From: Erysipelothrix anatis
GTDB lineage: Bacteria > Bacillota_I > Bacilli_A > Erysipelotrichales > Erysipelotrichaceae
Length of the DNA stretch: 64,000 nt
NCBI RefSeq assembly: GCF_009828745.1
Contig: NZ_WTSX01000002.1
Span: 62,001-126,000, forward strand
Reading direction: 5' to 3'
The position numbers and the translations under genes are program-made. The notes under the pieces are model-generated. The model worked only from the letters and a program-made list of their open reading frames with translations. It did no database searches and had not been told where the DNA came from. The stretch's first letter is position 1; every line of letters starts with the position of its first letter. Of this stretch, positions 35,754 to 43,381 are shown piece after piece.

Positions 35754-36740
35754 ATGAAATATATCATTACATGTAACGAAAATGCACAATCACATTTAAT
35801 CTACGAAATTAAGCACCACCCCGGAATGGGAACGCTCACTTGGTTGACGGAGACCGAAGCAATATTAGAAAGTAAACTTCCAATTGATAAACTCAACGAA
35901 GTTATCCGTACAACACCAATTGTCTTCATCCGTCATTTATTTGAAATCATCGATCAGGAACCCTTTGAAACCGCTGGCGATTTAATCGAACGTGCGCATA
36001 TCGACAAGAACCACTCATTCGCCATCCAGATCCGCTCAGAGAAAGCATTCCGTGAAGAGGCAGTTGCATTCCGTAATGATTGGGCTGACCAATTAGTAGC
36101 TCAAGGCTATACTCTCGATGTTAAAAACCCTGAACGTGTCATTTCATTATACTTCCATGAGTGGACCATCTACTACGGCTACAATACACCACAACTCCAA
36201 CTATCAAAATGGTCAGGAGGAATGATTCACTTTTCACGTGATCTCGCACTGATCTCACGTGCCGAGTTTAAACTCCGCGAAGTATTTGACGTCTTCAACA
36301 TTCCAGTGGACCCTAACGGGCTTGCTGTTGACCTTGGCGCAGCTCCTGGTGGATGGACGTGGGTCTTACAAGAACGTGGATACCATGTCATTGCGGTTGA
36401 CCCTGCAAAACTTGACCCACGTGTCGCAAAACTCAAAGGTGTCACACACTACAAAGATACTGCACAGCATTTCTTAGATTCAGTGCATGATACTAAGTAT
36501 GCCATGGTCGTCAATGATATGAAAATGTCATCGAAACTGAGTGTTGAACTTTTTGCGAATGTTGCATCACATCTTGAAGATCATGGATGGGGTATCATCA
36601 CAATTAAAATGGGGAAAAATTTCCAATACACCCATGTCTTACTCGCACTTGCACAATTACGTAAATCAGTTCGTATTGAAGCAGCACGTCAACTTTTCCA
36701 TAACCGAAGTGAGTTTACAGTTATTGTTCGCAAGCGTTAA
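35754..36740 (+). CDS. RlmM-like FtsJ-fold rRNA 2'-O-methyltransferase
   Basis: SAM-dependent methyltransferase with an N-terminal THUMP-like region and a C-terminal RrmJ/FtsJ fold, the layout of RlmM (23S rRNA C2498 in gammaproteobacteria). The SAM motif VDLGAAPGGWTW lies near 195. The K-D-K-E catalytic set can be seen in RAEFKL, VVNDMK, ITIKMG and RSEFTV. The start at 35754 follows GAGG; an ORF start at 35724 lacks a site. Length is 328 residues. The actual target nucleotide in Firmicutes is not known to me. BadF-type kinase genes follow 17 bases later. Confidence 0.85.
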   Translation: MKYIITCNENAQSHLIYEIKHHPGMGTLTWLTETEAILESKLPIDKLNEVIRTTPIVFIRHLFEIIDQEPFETAGDLIERAHIDKNHSFAIQIRSEKAFREEAVAFRNDWADQLVAQGYTLDVKNPERVISLYFHEWTIYYGYNTPQLQLSKWSGGMIHFSRDLALISRAEFKLREVFDVFNIPVDPNGLAVDLGAAPGGWTWVLQERGYHVIAVDPAKLDPRVAKLKGVTHYKDTAQHFLDSVHDTKYAMVVNDMKMSSKLSVELFANVASHLEDHGWGIITIKMGKNFQYTHVLLALAQLRKSVRIEAARQLFHNRSEFTVIVRKR

Positions 36741-36757
36741 TCAAAACAGGAGGTCCT

Positions 36758-37702
36758 ATGTATTATTTAGGAATTGATGGTGGTGGCACCAAAACAGCGT
36801 TTATTCTCACAAATCAGTATGGAGAAAGCATCTACCGCAACACATATCCTACAATTCACTATATGCAGGTTGGTCTCAATGGCATCACTCAAATTATGAA
36901 AGAAGGTCTTAATGACCTTCTTTCAGTAACTGGGCTTCATGAAACTCTCATTGATTATGCATATATTGGCTGTCCCGGATTTGGCGATATTAAAGATGAC
37001 GAAGCTTCGATACGAGATGCTATTGCGCACGCTATGGGACCCATTAAGCACCGAGTCGGTAATGATATTGAAAATGCTCATGCTGGAGCACTACAGGGAC
37101 ATGATGGCGTATGTATCATCGCCGGAACGGGTTCAATTGGCATGGGCGTTCTTGGTGAGAAGCGCATTATCAGTGGTGGTTGGCATCATGCATTCGGCGG
37201 CGATGAAGGTAGTGCTTATTGGATTGCATCGCAGTACATCGCACTACTTCATAAACAAATGGATGGGCGTTATCCCCAATCAAACATGTTTCAATCAGCC
37301 GTTCAAGCATTAACACACCATTTCAATGCTGAAGCACTTACTCCAAATACCATCCTTCTTCACAATCAACGCACCCATACTGCATCATTTTCTAGGGTTG
37401 TATACACCCTCGCAGAAGCAGGCGATCCGTACGCACTTGAGATATTTCAACAAGCAGCCTTTGAACTTATTCAAATTATTAGAGCATGTTGTCTCGAACC
37501 GGATGCATCTGTCCGAGTTTCTTATGCGGGAGGCGTCTTCGAAAGTGGGAATCTCATCCTCGACCCCATCAAATCTGTTTTCCCCAATACACAAGCTCCT
37601 GTTTTTTCGCCGGATATCGGAAGTGTTATTCTCGCTTTCAAATATGCCAACATTCCATTATCATCCCGTATCTTGAATAACTTGAAAACTATCAACCGAT
37701 AG
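36758..37702 (+). CDS. BadF/BadG/BcrA-type kinase, N-acetylglucosamine kinase-like (paralog 1)
   Basis: ASKHA-fold ATPase most like N-acetylglucosamine kinases, which phosphorylate amino sugars entering the cell. The phosphate-1 motif LGIDGGGTKT is at the N-terminus, GNDIENAHAG marks the phosphate-2/catalytic region, and IIAGTGSIGMG and YAGGVFESG mark adenosine-binding strands. Length is 314 residues. AGGAGG precedes the ATG. The next gene is a full-length paralog. Sugar specificity cannot be read from sequence; host amino sugars or recycled cell wall sugars are both plausible. Confidence 0.85.
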   Translation: MYYLGIDGGGTKTAFILTNQYGESIYRNTYPTIHYMQVGLNGITQIMKEGLNDLLSVTGLHETLIDYAYIGCPGFGDIKDDEASIRDAIAHAMGPIKHRVGNDIENAHAGALQGHDGVCIIAGTGSIGMGVLGEKRIISGGWHHAFGGDEGSAYWIASQYIALLHKQMDGRYPQSNMFQSAVQALTHHFNAEALTPNTILLHNQRTHTASFSRVVYTLAEAGDPYALEIFQQAAFELIQIIRACCLEPDASVRVSYAGGVFESGNLILDPIKSVFPNTQAPVFSPDIGSVILAFKYANIPLSSRILNNLKTINR

Positions 37703-37709
37703 TTTTTTT
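37685..37709 (+). terminator. Terminator after kinase paralog 1
   Basis: AAACTATC, loop AACC, GATAGTTTTTTT, overlapping the stop codon. It separates the two kinase genes. Confidence 0.75.
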
Positions 37710-37725
37710 GTTATATCTTGAATTA

Positions 37726-37755
37726 TACTTGTAGTATCTTGAGGTTATACAAGTA
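37726..37755. repeat. Inverted repeat upstream of kinase paralog 2
   Basis: TACTTGTA at 37726-37733 and TACAAGTA at 37748-37755 are exact reverse complements 14 bases apart. The place and size fit a repressor operator, for example of the GntR or LacI type. No regulator gene is adjacent. Confidence 0.55.
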
Positions 37756-37820
37756 AAACATACGCTTTTTTCCTTGGGTATGACATAATGAATTCAATAA
37801 AGAAAGCGAGCATACGACCT

Positions 37821-38789
37821 ATGTATATTCTTGGAATAGATGGTGGTGGCACCAAAACGAAATTTACATTAGTACAAACTGATGGCACAATAATTCACGA
37901 ATTAATCACCCCTACAATTCACTACCTTCAAGTCGGATTAGAAGGGCTTCACGATACACTTAAAGCTGGATTAGAAAAAGTGGTTCATGATAGCGGTATT
38001 TCTCTAAATGAAATCACGGGTTGTTTCGTCGGCTGCCCAGGATACGGTAATATTGCTGAAGATATGAAACAGATTGAAGCTAGTATTGCGCGTGCTTTGG
38101 CAGATGTTCCACATGCTGTTGGTAACGATACTGATAACGCACTTGCAGGATCACTAGCAGATGATCATGGCATCTGTGTCATTGCTGGTACCGGTTCAAT
38201 CGGTCTCGGTATTGATGATAACGGAAACCGCTATACAAGTGGCGGTTGGTATTATACCTTCGGTGGTGATGAGGGTAGTGCTGCTTGGATTGCGCAACAT
38301 TACATGCAATTATTTACCAAACAAAGTGATGGCCGCCTGCCTCGGACCGAACTCTATGAATACATGAAACAGAAGCATAGCTTTAAAGAGGATTCTGATT
38401 TAATTCAGAAATTTGTGATTGAACATGGTGATAACCGAACCATTATTGCACAACTGGCAACAGATATTGGAGTTCTTGCAAAGATTGGCGACCCCTATGC
38501 TATAGCACTATTTGAAGAAGCAGGAACAGAACTCGCTAGCCTGGTTCGTAGTATTTATACCAATCTTAATTTCAAAGATACTGTCCGTGTCTCTTATGCC
38601 GGCGGTGTCTTCAACAGTGGCGTCTTTATACTTGATCCTTTCAAAGAAGCATTAAGCGACTTGAATGTAGAAATTGTTGCCCCTGTTTTCGAACCCTCCC
38701 TTGGTAGTGTTATTTTAGGGTTCAAAACTGCATCTATATCCGTAACACCCCAGATTATCTATAATTTAAAACAAAGCATTGCCAATTGA
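37821..38789 (+). CDS. BadF/BadG/BcrA-type kinase, N-acetylglucosamine kinase-like (paralog 2)
   Basis: Paralog of the preceding gene with the same motif order: LGIDGGGTKT, VGNDTDNALAG, VIAGTGSIGLG, FGGDEGSAAW and SYAGGVFNSG. The start is set at the ATG at 37821 by alignment to the paralog (MYILGIDGGG against MYYLGIDGGG), although the ribosome binding site is weak there; an ATG at 37788 would add 11 residues. Length is 322 residues. It has its own control region with an inverted repeat, so the pair may be differently regulated. Probably an amino-sugar kinase; the substrate is unknown. Confidence 0.85.
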   Translation: MYILGIDGGGTKTKFTLVQTDGTIIHELITPTIHYLQVGLEGLHDTLKAGLEKVVHDSGISLNEITGCFVGCPGYGNIAEDMKQIEASIARALADVPHAVGNDTDNALAGSLADDHGICVIAGTGSIGLGIDDNGNRYTSGGWYYTFGGDEGSAAWIAQHYMQLFTKQSDGRLPRTELYEYMKQKHSFKEDSDLIQKFVIEHGDNRTIIAQLATDIGVLAKIGDPYAIALFEEAGTELASLVRSIYTNLNFKDTVRVSYAGGVFNSGVFILDPFKEALSDLNVEIVAPVFEPSLGSVILGFKTASISVTPQIIYNLKQSIAN

Positions 38790-38889
38790 CCTTCCTTTTT
38801 CTCAATCTTTTGGCAATAACAACAACCATTGCTCCTAACACGATGGTTGTCATCGTACACATCAAGTCTATGATATAGGCTTATAAAGC

Positions 38890-38918
38890 AAAAGACTCCA
38901 TATGGAGTCTTTTATTTT
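38890..38918. terminator. Bidirectional terminator between kinase paralog 2 and the small membrane protein
   Basis: AAAAGACTCC, loop ATAT, GGAGTCTTTT, then ATTTTG. The symmetrical A/T flanks allow use from both sides. Confidence 0.85.
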
Positions 38919-39003
38919 GTCTTTGTGTGGCATCGTTGTTGATATAAATCTTGTTAGATGGTCTAGCGCTTGAAAGTAGACAAAAATTAAAATGCTTTTT
39001 ATA

Positions 39004-39204
39004 TCATTTCCTTTTCATTTTGCGTCTGACTTTACTAATATTTATAAATAAAAATAAAGAAACAACAAGCGAAATATAAATAAATAACATGGAACCGGTG
39101 AAATTATGCAAAATATATAAAAATGCGATAATAATTAGCAATAATATATTAGTTAAATAAAGGCTCAACATTTCGTATGTTACATATTTATCTTTTTCTT
39201 CCAT
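39004..39204 (-). CDS. Small two-transmembrane protein of unknown function
   Basis: A 66-residue AT-rich frame with two hydrophobic stretches (LTNILLLIIIAFLYIL and LFIYISLVVSLFLFI) and a basic C-terminus ending RRKMKRK. The base composition is more AT-rich than the neighbours. An AAGGG lies 12 bases before the ATG, which is far for a binding site. It is probably real but poorly supported. No function can be given. Confidence 0.45.
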   Translation of the reverse strand: MEEKDKYVTYEMLSLYLTNILLLIIIAFLYILHNFTGSMLFIYISLVVSLFLFINISKVRRKMKRK

Positions 39205-39530
39205 TATCTGATTTACCCTTCTACTATATGACTATTGTATGTCGTGAACTATATAAAGAAAATATGTTCTAGCTCATGTTGTGATTTTTCATGTTTAAGT
39301 GGGATTTATGCATTTTAAAACCGACTCAATCTTTAAATAATTTATCAAAGAATACGTTTAGTCTAACTTCTTTCATAACTTCACTATCTCCGATTGTATC
39401 TTACAATACGGCAACAAACACAATTTGTGATAAACAAAAAGGATTAACTTCCGTTGACACAGAAATCAATCCTTGATTATATTAATTCATTGAACCCACC
39501 AGAATTCGGAGTTCACTACATTCAGATTTT
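39205..39530. other. Noncoding stretch of 326 bases between the small membrane protein and tatD
   Basis: No convincing gene. On the minus strand a short run of codon-like sequence reads through AAT-CCT-rich stretches but is broken by stop codons. An AAGGATT/AATCCTT dyad is present at about 39440-39474. It could be a decayed gene or mobile-element scar, but I cannot match it to a known family. Confidence 0.35.
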
Positions 39531-40316
39531 TTATTTTGTCTTTGTATAGAGACGCTTATAGTTCTCTTGAAGTTGTTCGCGCATATCTTTTCCAAAGTGA
39601 TTGTTCATATGTTTTCCTACATAGGATACAAACCCTGGTTCATTTTGCTTACCACGCATTGGAACTGGTGCTAAGTACGGCGAATCTGTTTCCGTTAGGA
39701 TTCGGTTTATCGGCGTAACGTCTAATGCATCGCGTACATTTTGGCCATTTTTAAAGGTAACAACACCACCAAATCCGAGATAAAATCCCATATCTAAAAG
39801 TGTTTTCGCATTTTCAACCGAATCAGTATAACAATGAATGACACCGTGATGATTTACAGGATGTTCTTTAAAAATCCGAATCACATCATCAATTGCATCA
39901 CTTCCGTCTTTTTCATTACGAACATGAATGGCAACAGGAAGTTCATACCTATTCGCTAATTCGATTTGACGAATCAACATTGCTTCTTGGTGGGCCTTAT
40001 ACGAATCATCCCAATAGTAATCAATACCGATTTCACCAACACAAACTACTTGTGGGTGCGTATAATACGCCTCCATTGCTTGCAGTTCTGATTCTTGCAA
40101 TGAATTCAGTTCCATAGGATGAGCACCAACCGATAAATCAAACAAGGGATTCCCTTCGACTTTTGAAAGTGCACGTTCTATTTCAGCTAATGTTCCACAA
40201 ATGATATTTATTTTGGTAATTCCCATCTCTTGTGCGCGGACCACAATCTCATCAAATGATTCAAACAAAGGGTCACTTGCGATGTGGGCGTGTGAATCAA
40301 TCCATCCTAATTCCAT
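39531..40316 (-). CDS. tatD: TatD-family metal-dependent hydrolase (DNase)
   Basis: TIM-barrel amidohydrolase-fold nuclease with 3'-5' exonuclease activity reported for TatD proteins. The metal ligands are visible in DSHAHIA near residue 8, GEIGIDYYWD near 92, IHVRN near 127, IHCY near 152 and the aspartate in TETDSPYLAP near 205. The start at 40316 is chosen because TAGGA lies just before it and the protein starts MELGWIDSHAHI. Length is 261 residues. It starts 7 bases after the mnmE stop codon, so it is co-transcribed with mnmE. Confidence 0.93.
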   Translation of the reverse strand: MELGWIDSHAHIASDPLFESFDEIVVRAQEMGITKINIICGTLAEIERALSKVEGNPLFDLSVGAHPMELNSLQESELQAMEAYYTHPQVVCVGEIGIDYYWDDSYKAHQEAMLIRQIELANRYELPVAIHVRNEKDGSDAIDDVIRIFKEHPVNHHGVIHCYTDSVENAKTLLDMGFYLGFGGVVTFKNGQNVRDALDVTPINRILTETDSPYLAPVPMRGKQNEPGFVSYVGKHMNNHFGKDMREQLQENYKRLYTKTK

Positions 40317-40323
40317 ATTATTC

Positions 40324-41661
40324 CTACTTTCCAAGGCAAAATCTAGCAAAGATTTCATCCAAGACATTGATGTCCTCTTTTGCCATTACAACGGAAGCCA
40401 ATTCCACATACGATTCATTAAGATCAATCGTAACAAGATCAAGTTCCATTCCAAATTCCAAGGCTTCAATCGCACGTTTCATTGCCAAATAACTGCGTTG
40501 AACTGCTGCGATATGACGCTGATTGGACAATGTTGGTTTGCTTAAAGCTTTAGTATGTTCAACATAACGAACGTTTATAGCCTCCTTTAAGGCATCCACA
40601 TCCCCATCTAACGCACTCACGTAAACACCCTCTTCATCATGACTTTGAATGAGGTCTTGCTTATTGTAGACGATAATTCGTTCTTTATTTTTTGTTGCTT
40701 CAAGTAATTCTAGGTCTTCTTGGTCACGTTTTTTTGACGCATCAAACACTAAGATAGCTAACTCTGCGGATTCGAGAGCCTTGCGACTCTTCTCAATTCC
40801 AATACGCTCGATTACATCTCCAGTTTCTCGAAGTCCAGCTGTGTCCACAAGATGAAGGGCAACGTTTTCGAGACGAATCCACCCTTCCACAAGATCTCGG
40901 GTTGTTCCGGCTATATCCGTCACAATAGCTTTTTCTTCGTCTAAGAGTACATTAAGAATGCTTGATTTTCCAACATTTGGTTTCCCAAGGATAACCGTCT
41001 TAACGCCTTCTTTCATGATTCGACCACTCTTTGATTCTTTTAAGATACGGTCTAAATCCGATAAGAATTCTTTTGACAACGGTAAAATTACATCCTCGGT
41101 TAGCACTTGAACATCATCGTATTCAGGGTAATCAATATTTACTTCGATATTTGCAATTATTTGAATCAATCGCTCGAGCAGGGGATCAATCAGTTTTTTA
41201 ACACTTCCTTGAACTCCTGAAATTGCCATCTCTTGCGCAAATTCATTGGGAGCTTGAATTAATTCCATGACAGATTCCGCTTGTGATAAGTCAATCCGTC
41301 CATTTAAAAAGGCGCGTTGGGTAAATTCTCCTGGCTCTGCCATTCGAGCACCTACCGATAAGCATAGTTCTAATACTTTCTTTGTTACTAATACACCACC
41401 ATGACAGCTTATCTCTACGACGTCTTCTCGTGTGTATGTTTTAGGCGCTTTAAAAACACTCACTAAAACCTCGTCCACGACATTGTTTGTGACAGGATCA
41501 ACGATGTGTCCGTATTGCACAGTATGCGATTCTGCCTTTGTTAAATCACGAGAAAAAAGTTGATTGGCATAGGCGATTGCCTCAACACCACTCAACCGAA
41601 TTACGGATATAGCACTTTCTTGAAGTGCCGTAATGATTGAAACTATTGTATCTGTTATCAT
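40324..41661 (-). CDS. mnmE: tRNA modification GTPase MnmE
   Basis: With MnmG it installs the carboxymethylaminomethyl group on U34 of certain tRNAs. The formyl-THF-binding N-terminal domain starts MITDTIVSIITAL. The G1 motif GKPNVGKS is near residue 225, with DIAGTTRD and DTAGLRETGD following, and the C-terminal C-x-GK motif (FCLGK) ends the protein. Length is 445 residues. No ribosome binding site is present; a consensus promoter ends 6 bases before the ATG, which predicts a leaderless mRNA. Unlike in Bacillus, mnmG is not next door but about 18 kb away. Confidence 0.96.
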   Translation of the reverse strand: MITDTIVSIITALQESAISVIRLSGVEAIAYANQLFSRDLTKAESHTVQYGHIVDPVTNNVVDEVLVSVFKAPKTYTREDVVEISCHGGVLVTKKVLELCLSVGARMAEPGEFTQRAFLNGRIDLSQAESVMELIQAPNEFAQEMAISGVQGSVKKLIDPLLERLIQIIANIEVNIDYPEYDDVQVLTEDVILPLSKEFLSDLDRILKESKSGRIMKEGVKTVILGKPNVGKSSILNVLLDEEKAIVTDIAGTTRDLVEGWIRLENVALHLVDTAGLRETGDVIERIGIEKSRKALESAELAILVFDASKKRDQEDLELLEATKNKERIIVYNKQDLIQSHDEEGVYVSALDGDVDALKEAINVRYVEHTKALSKPTLSNQRHIAAVQRSYLAMKRAIEALEFGMELDLVTIDLNESYVELASVVMAKEDINVLDEIFARFCLGK

Positions 41662-41667
41662 AGGTTA

Positions 41668-41696
41668 ATTATAAGGATATTTCTTTGTTTAATCAA
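41668..41696 (-). promoter_or_regulatory. Promoter of mnmE, predicted to give a leaderless mRNA
   Basis: Minus strand TTGATT at 41691-41696, 17-base spacer, TATAAT at 41668-41673, then six bases and the ATG. Transcription should begin at the start codon. Confidence 0.75.
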
Positions 41697-41795
41697 ACTG
41701 AATGCTATGACATACGATTTCATTGTGGCGTTTTTGTTCAGTTTCACATCTTAAGACTACATTCTCATTTTATACTGTATTTAATGGAGGGGCTT

Positions 41796-42041
41796 ATGAT
41801 TTATAACAAAAATCGTTACATTCTTATTTTAATCATCGTTTTTAACTGTGTCGTTACGGCGGCATGTTATGTCATTCTTACGTCACTTATTGGTTTCAAT
41901 TTAAACATGAACTATCCAACACTATACGATCAAATTGGATTTACCTTGCCTTTTTTTCAGTCGTTGGCATTAATCGCAGTTTTCGTCAATATTTTGGGTT
42001 TTATCTATATCACAATAAAGACATTCGGAAGATCGTATTAA
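41796..42041 (+). CDS. Small two-transmembrane protein of unknown function
   Basis: An 81-residue protein with hydrophobic segments at about 8-30 (ILILIIVFNCVVTAACYVIL) and 52-74, a basic N-terminus and a basic tail. A very good GGAGGGG site precedes the ATG at 41796; the longer frame from 41685 has none. It is divergent from mnmE and convergent with the Nudix gene, with which it shares a terminator. Function unknown. Confidence 0.72.
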   Translation: MIYNKNRYILILIIVFNCVVTAACYVILTSLIGFNLNMNYPTLYDQIGFTLPFFQSLALIAVFVNILGFIYITIKTFGRSY

Positions 42042-42060
42042 TCTGACGAATGTCTTTATT
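42014..42060. terminator. Shared bidirectional terminator with a 14-bp perfect stem
   Basis: AATAAAGACATTCG at 42014-42027 and its exact reverse complement at 42047-42060. The stem spans the stop codons of both convergent genes and ends in T-rich sequence on both sides. Confidence 0.8.
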
Positions 42061-42802
42061 GTAATGGAATTGGATTGAGCCATTGTTCTGCAGAAACAAT
42101 GATAGATTCCCAGTAGGTTCCTGCAACCGCTTGATAGGCTTTATCATATGACATCCATGCATATGTTTCAATTTTTGGATGTTTCATAACTTCTTGTTCG
42201 GTGTCGATAGACCCCAGATACAGAATGATTTTCTTATGATACTGATCACGGTAGTCGTACTCTAGTACAAAATGCGTTGTCTCGACACTGTCAACCGATA
42301 ATCCTACTTCTTCGTAAAGCTCACGATTTGCGGTATCCCATGATAACTCATCACGTTTGATACGTCCTTTAGGTAATGACCAGTTCTCTTGGTCTTGGAG
42401 TCGAATCAACAAGTATTCACGCTCAGGATGTTCACGATATACTAAAAACCCAGCCGATACTTTATAGAGTGCATCAATCGTAATATTGAAGTACTGTTCT
42501 TGAAAGTTTACTTGCCGTAAAATGTCGTCATGATAGAAAATAGCCCCCTCTTGAGCCACTACCCATTTCGTAATTGGACTATTGTCACGATGAATAACAG
42601 CGATAACTTGTCCCGTAAATTCTGACACTGGCCCTTCAACACCAACTAAGTAAGCGTCTTGGAGTTCGTTATCATGTGTATATACACCCTCTACCTCACC
42701 ATAATTTAGTTCGTAAAGCAACGAACTATAAACAGGATGCATACTTCCCATTGGGCGGTGTATCTTAACTTTTACTGTGCGACCTAATATCGTTGTTTCC
42801 AT
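42056..42802 (-). CDS. Pyrophosphatase-like / Nudix hydrolase fusion protein
   Basis: Two-part protein of 248 residues. Residues 1-110 resemble a short inorganic-pyrophosphatase-like family found in Firmicutes, with VKIHRPMGSMHP, LNYGEVEGVY, DAYLVGVEGPV and VIAVIHRDN. Residues 110-248 are a Nudix domain with a complete box: GRIKRDE then seven residues then RELYEEVGL. Nudix substrates vary; ADP-ribose, dinucleotides or NDP-sugars are all possible. AAAGGAGG precedes the ATG. It lies 30 bases downstream of the second sirtuin-like gene on the same strand, so it is probably in that operon. The N-terminal assignment is from memory of the sequence pattern. Confidence 0.78.
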   Translation of the reverse strand: METTILGRTVKVKIHRPMGSMHPVYSSLLYELNYGEVEGVYTHDNELQDAYLVGVEGPVSEFTGQVIAVIHRDNSPITKWVVAQEGAIFYHDDILRQVNFQEQYFNITIDALYKVSAGFLVYREHPEREYLLIRLQDQENWSLPKGRIKRDELSWDTANRELYEEVGLSVDSVETTHFVLEYDYRDQYHKKIILYLGSIDTEQEVMKHPKIETYAWMSYDKAYQAVAGTYWESIIVSAEQWLNPIPLQ

Positions 42803-42832
42803 ACATCCTCCTTTAGGGCTTGTCTATCCCCA

Positions 42833-43381
42833 TCAAGCATTTCGTGATAGAAAATCTCGTACTTTTGAAGTTGCATCATCTTGAATTTCTATGATGTTAG
42901 CGCCATTCATATAAGCGATTTCACGTATCTGAACGGCAATTTGTGTATAACGCGATGCACCAATCACCAAAAGAATATCTCCAGATTCTAATTTTGAAAC
43001 TTTCTGAATTGCTTTGGCATAATTGGGTGCTGGATTGCCATAAAGAACGGGCTTATGAAAGAGTTCATGTGCATACTCAATTTCATCTTCAGAAGGGAGT
43101 ACTCCATGAACTTCAAGAACTTGGGTACTTCCGGCACGTTCATGCAACCCATCAATATTCATCGTAATGATTGGAATTTTGTATTCCGCAAGAGCGCGAT
43201 GTGCATCATTAGGTTCCGCATTTTTTACTGCATTTACAAGGTCACGAATCGTTTCTTGATACTCATGAGGATGTGCCGTCGCAAATGTCCGGTACAAACG
43301 ATCACGCACTTCAGGCATCTCCATGAATGTGTTAATGCCTGAGTCTTTACTAATTCCTGCTCCTGTAAATGCTAATATCAT
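42833..43381 (-). CDS. Short sirtuin-like (SIR2-fold) protein, paralog A
   Basis: A 182-residue NAD-binding Rossmann protein with sirtuin motifs: GAGISKDSG at 7-15, TMNIDGLHERAGS near 73-85, EVHG with the catalytic histidine near 90, and LVIGAS near 140. It has no cysteine at all, so the structural zinc module of normal sirtuins is absent. The conserved TQN is TMN. It overlaps the paralog upstream by 4 bases (ATGA), and the Nudix gene follows. It may be an NAD-dependent deacylase, an ADP-ribosyl transferase or an NADase; nothing decides between these. Confidence 0.8.
   Translation of the reverse strand: MILAFTGAGISKDSGINTFMEMPEVRDRLYRTFATAHPHEYQETIRDLVNAVKNAEPNDAHRALAEYKIPIITMNIDGLHERAGSTQVLEVHGVLPSEDEIEYAHELFHKPVLYGNPAPNYAKAIQKVSKLESGDILLVIGASRYTQIAVQIREIAYMNGANIIEIQDDATSKVRDFLSRNA

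Noticed and set aside
36230-36245. parS-like sequence with the TTTCACGTGA core
   Set aside because: Only the 10-base core matches the 16-base consensus; the outer bases differ, and it lies inside the RlmM-like gene. No full parS was found in the window.
38755-38862. Minus-strand 35-codon frame encoding a TM-like peptide (MCTMTTIVLGAMVVVIAKRLRKR and onward), possible small toxin
   Set aside because: There is no ribosome binding site, it overlaps the end of the kinase gene, and a terminator lies upstream. It matches no toxin family that I recognise.
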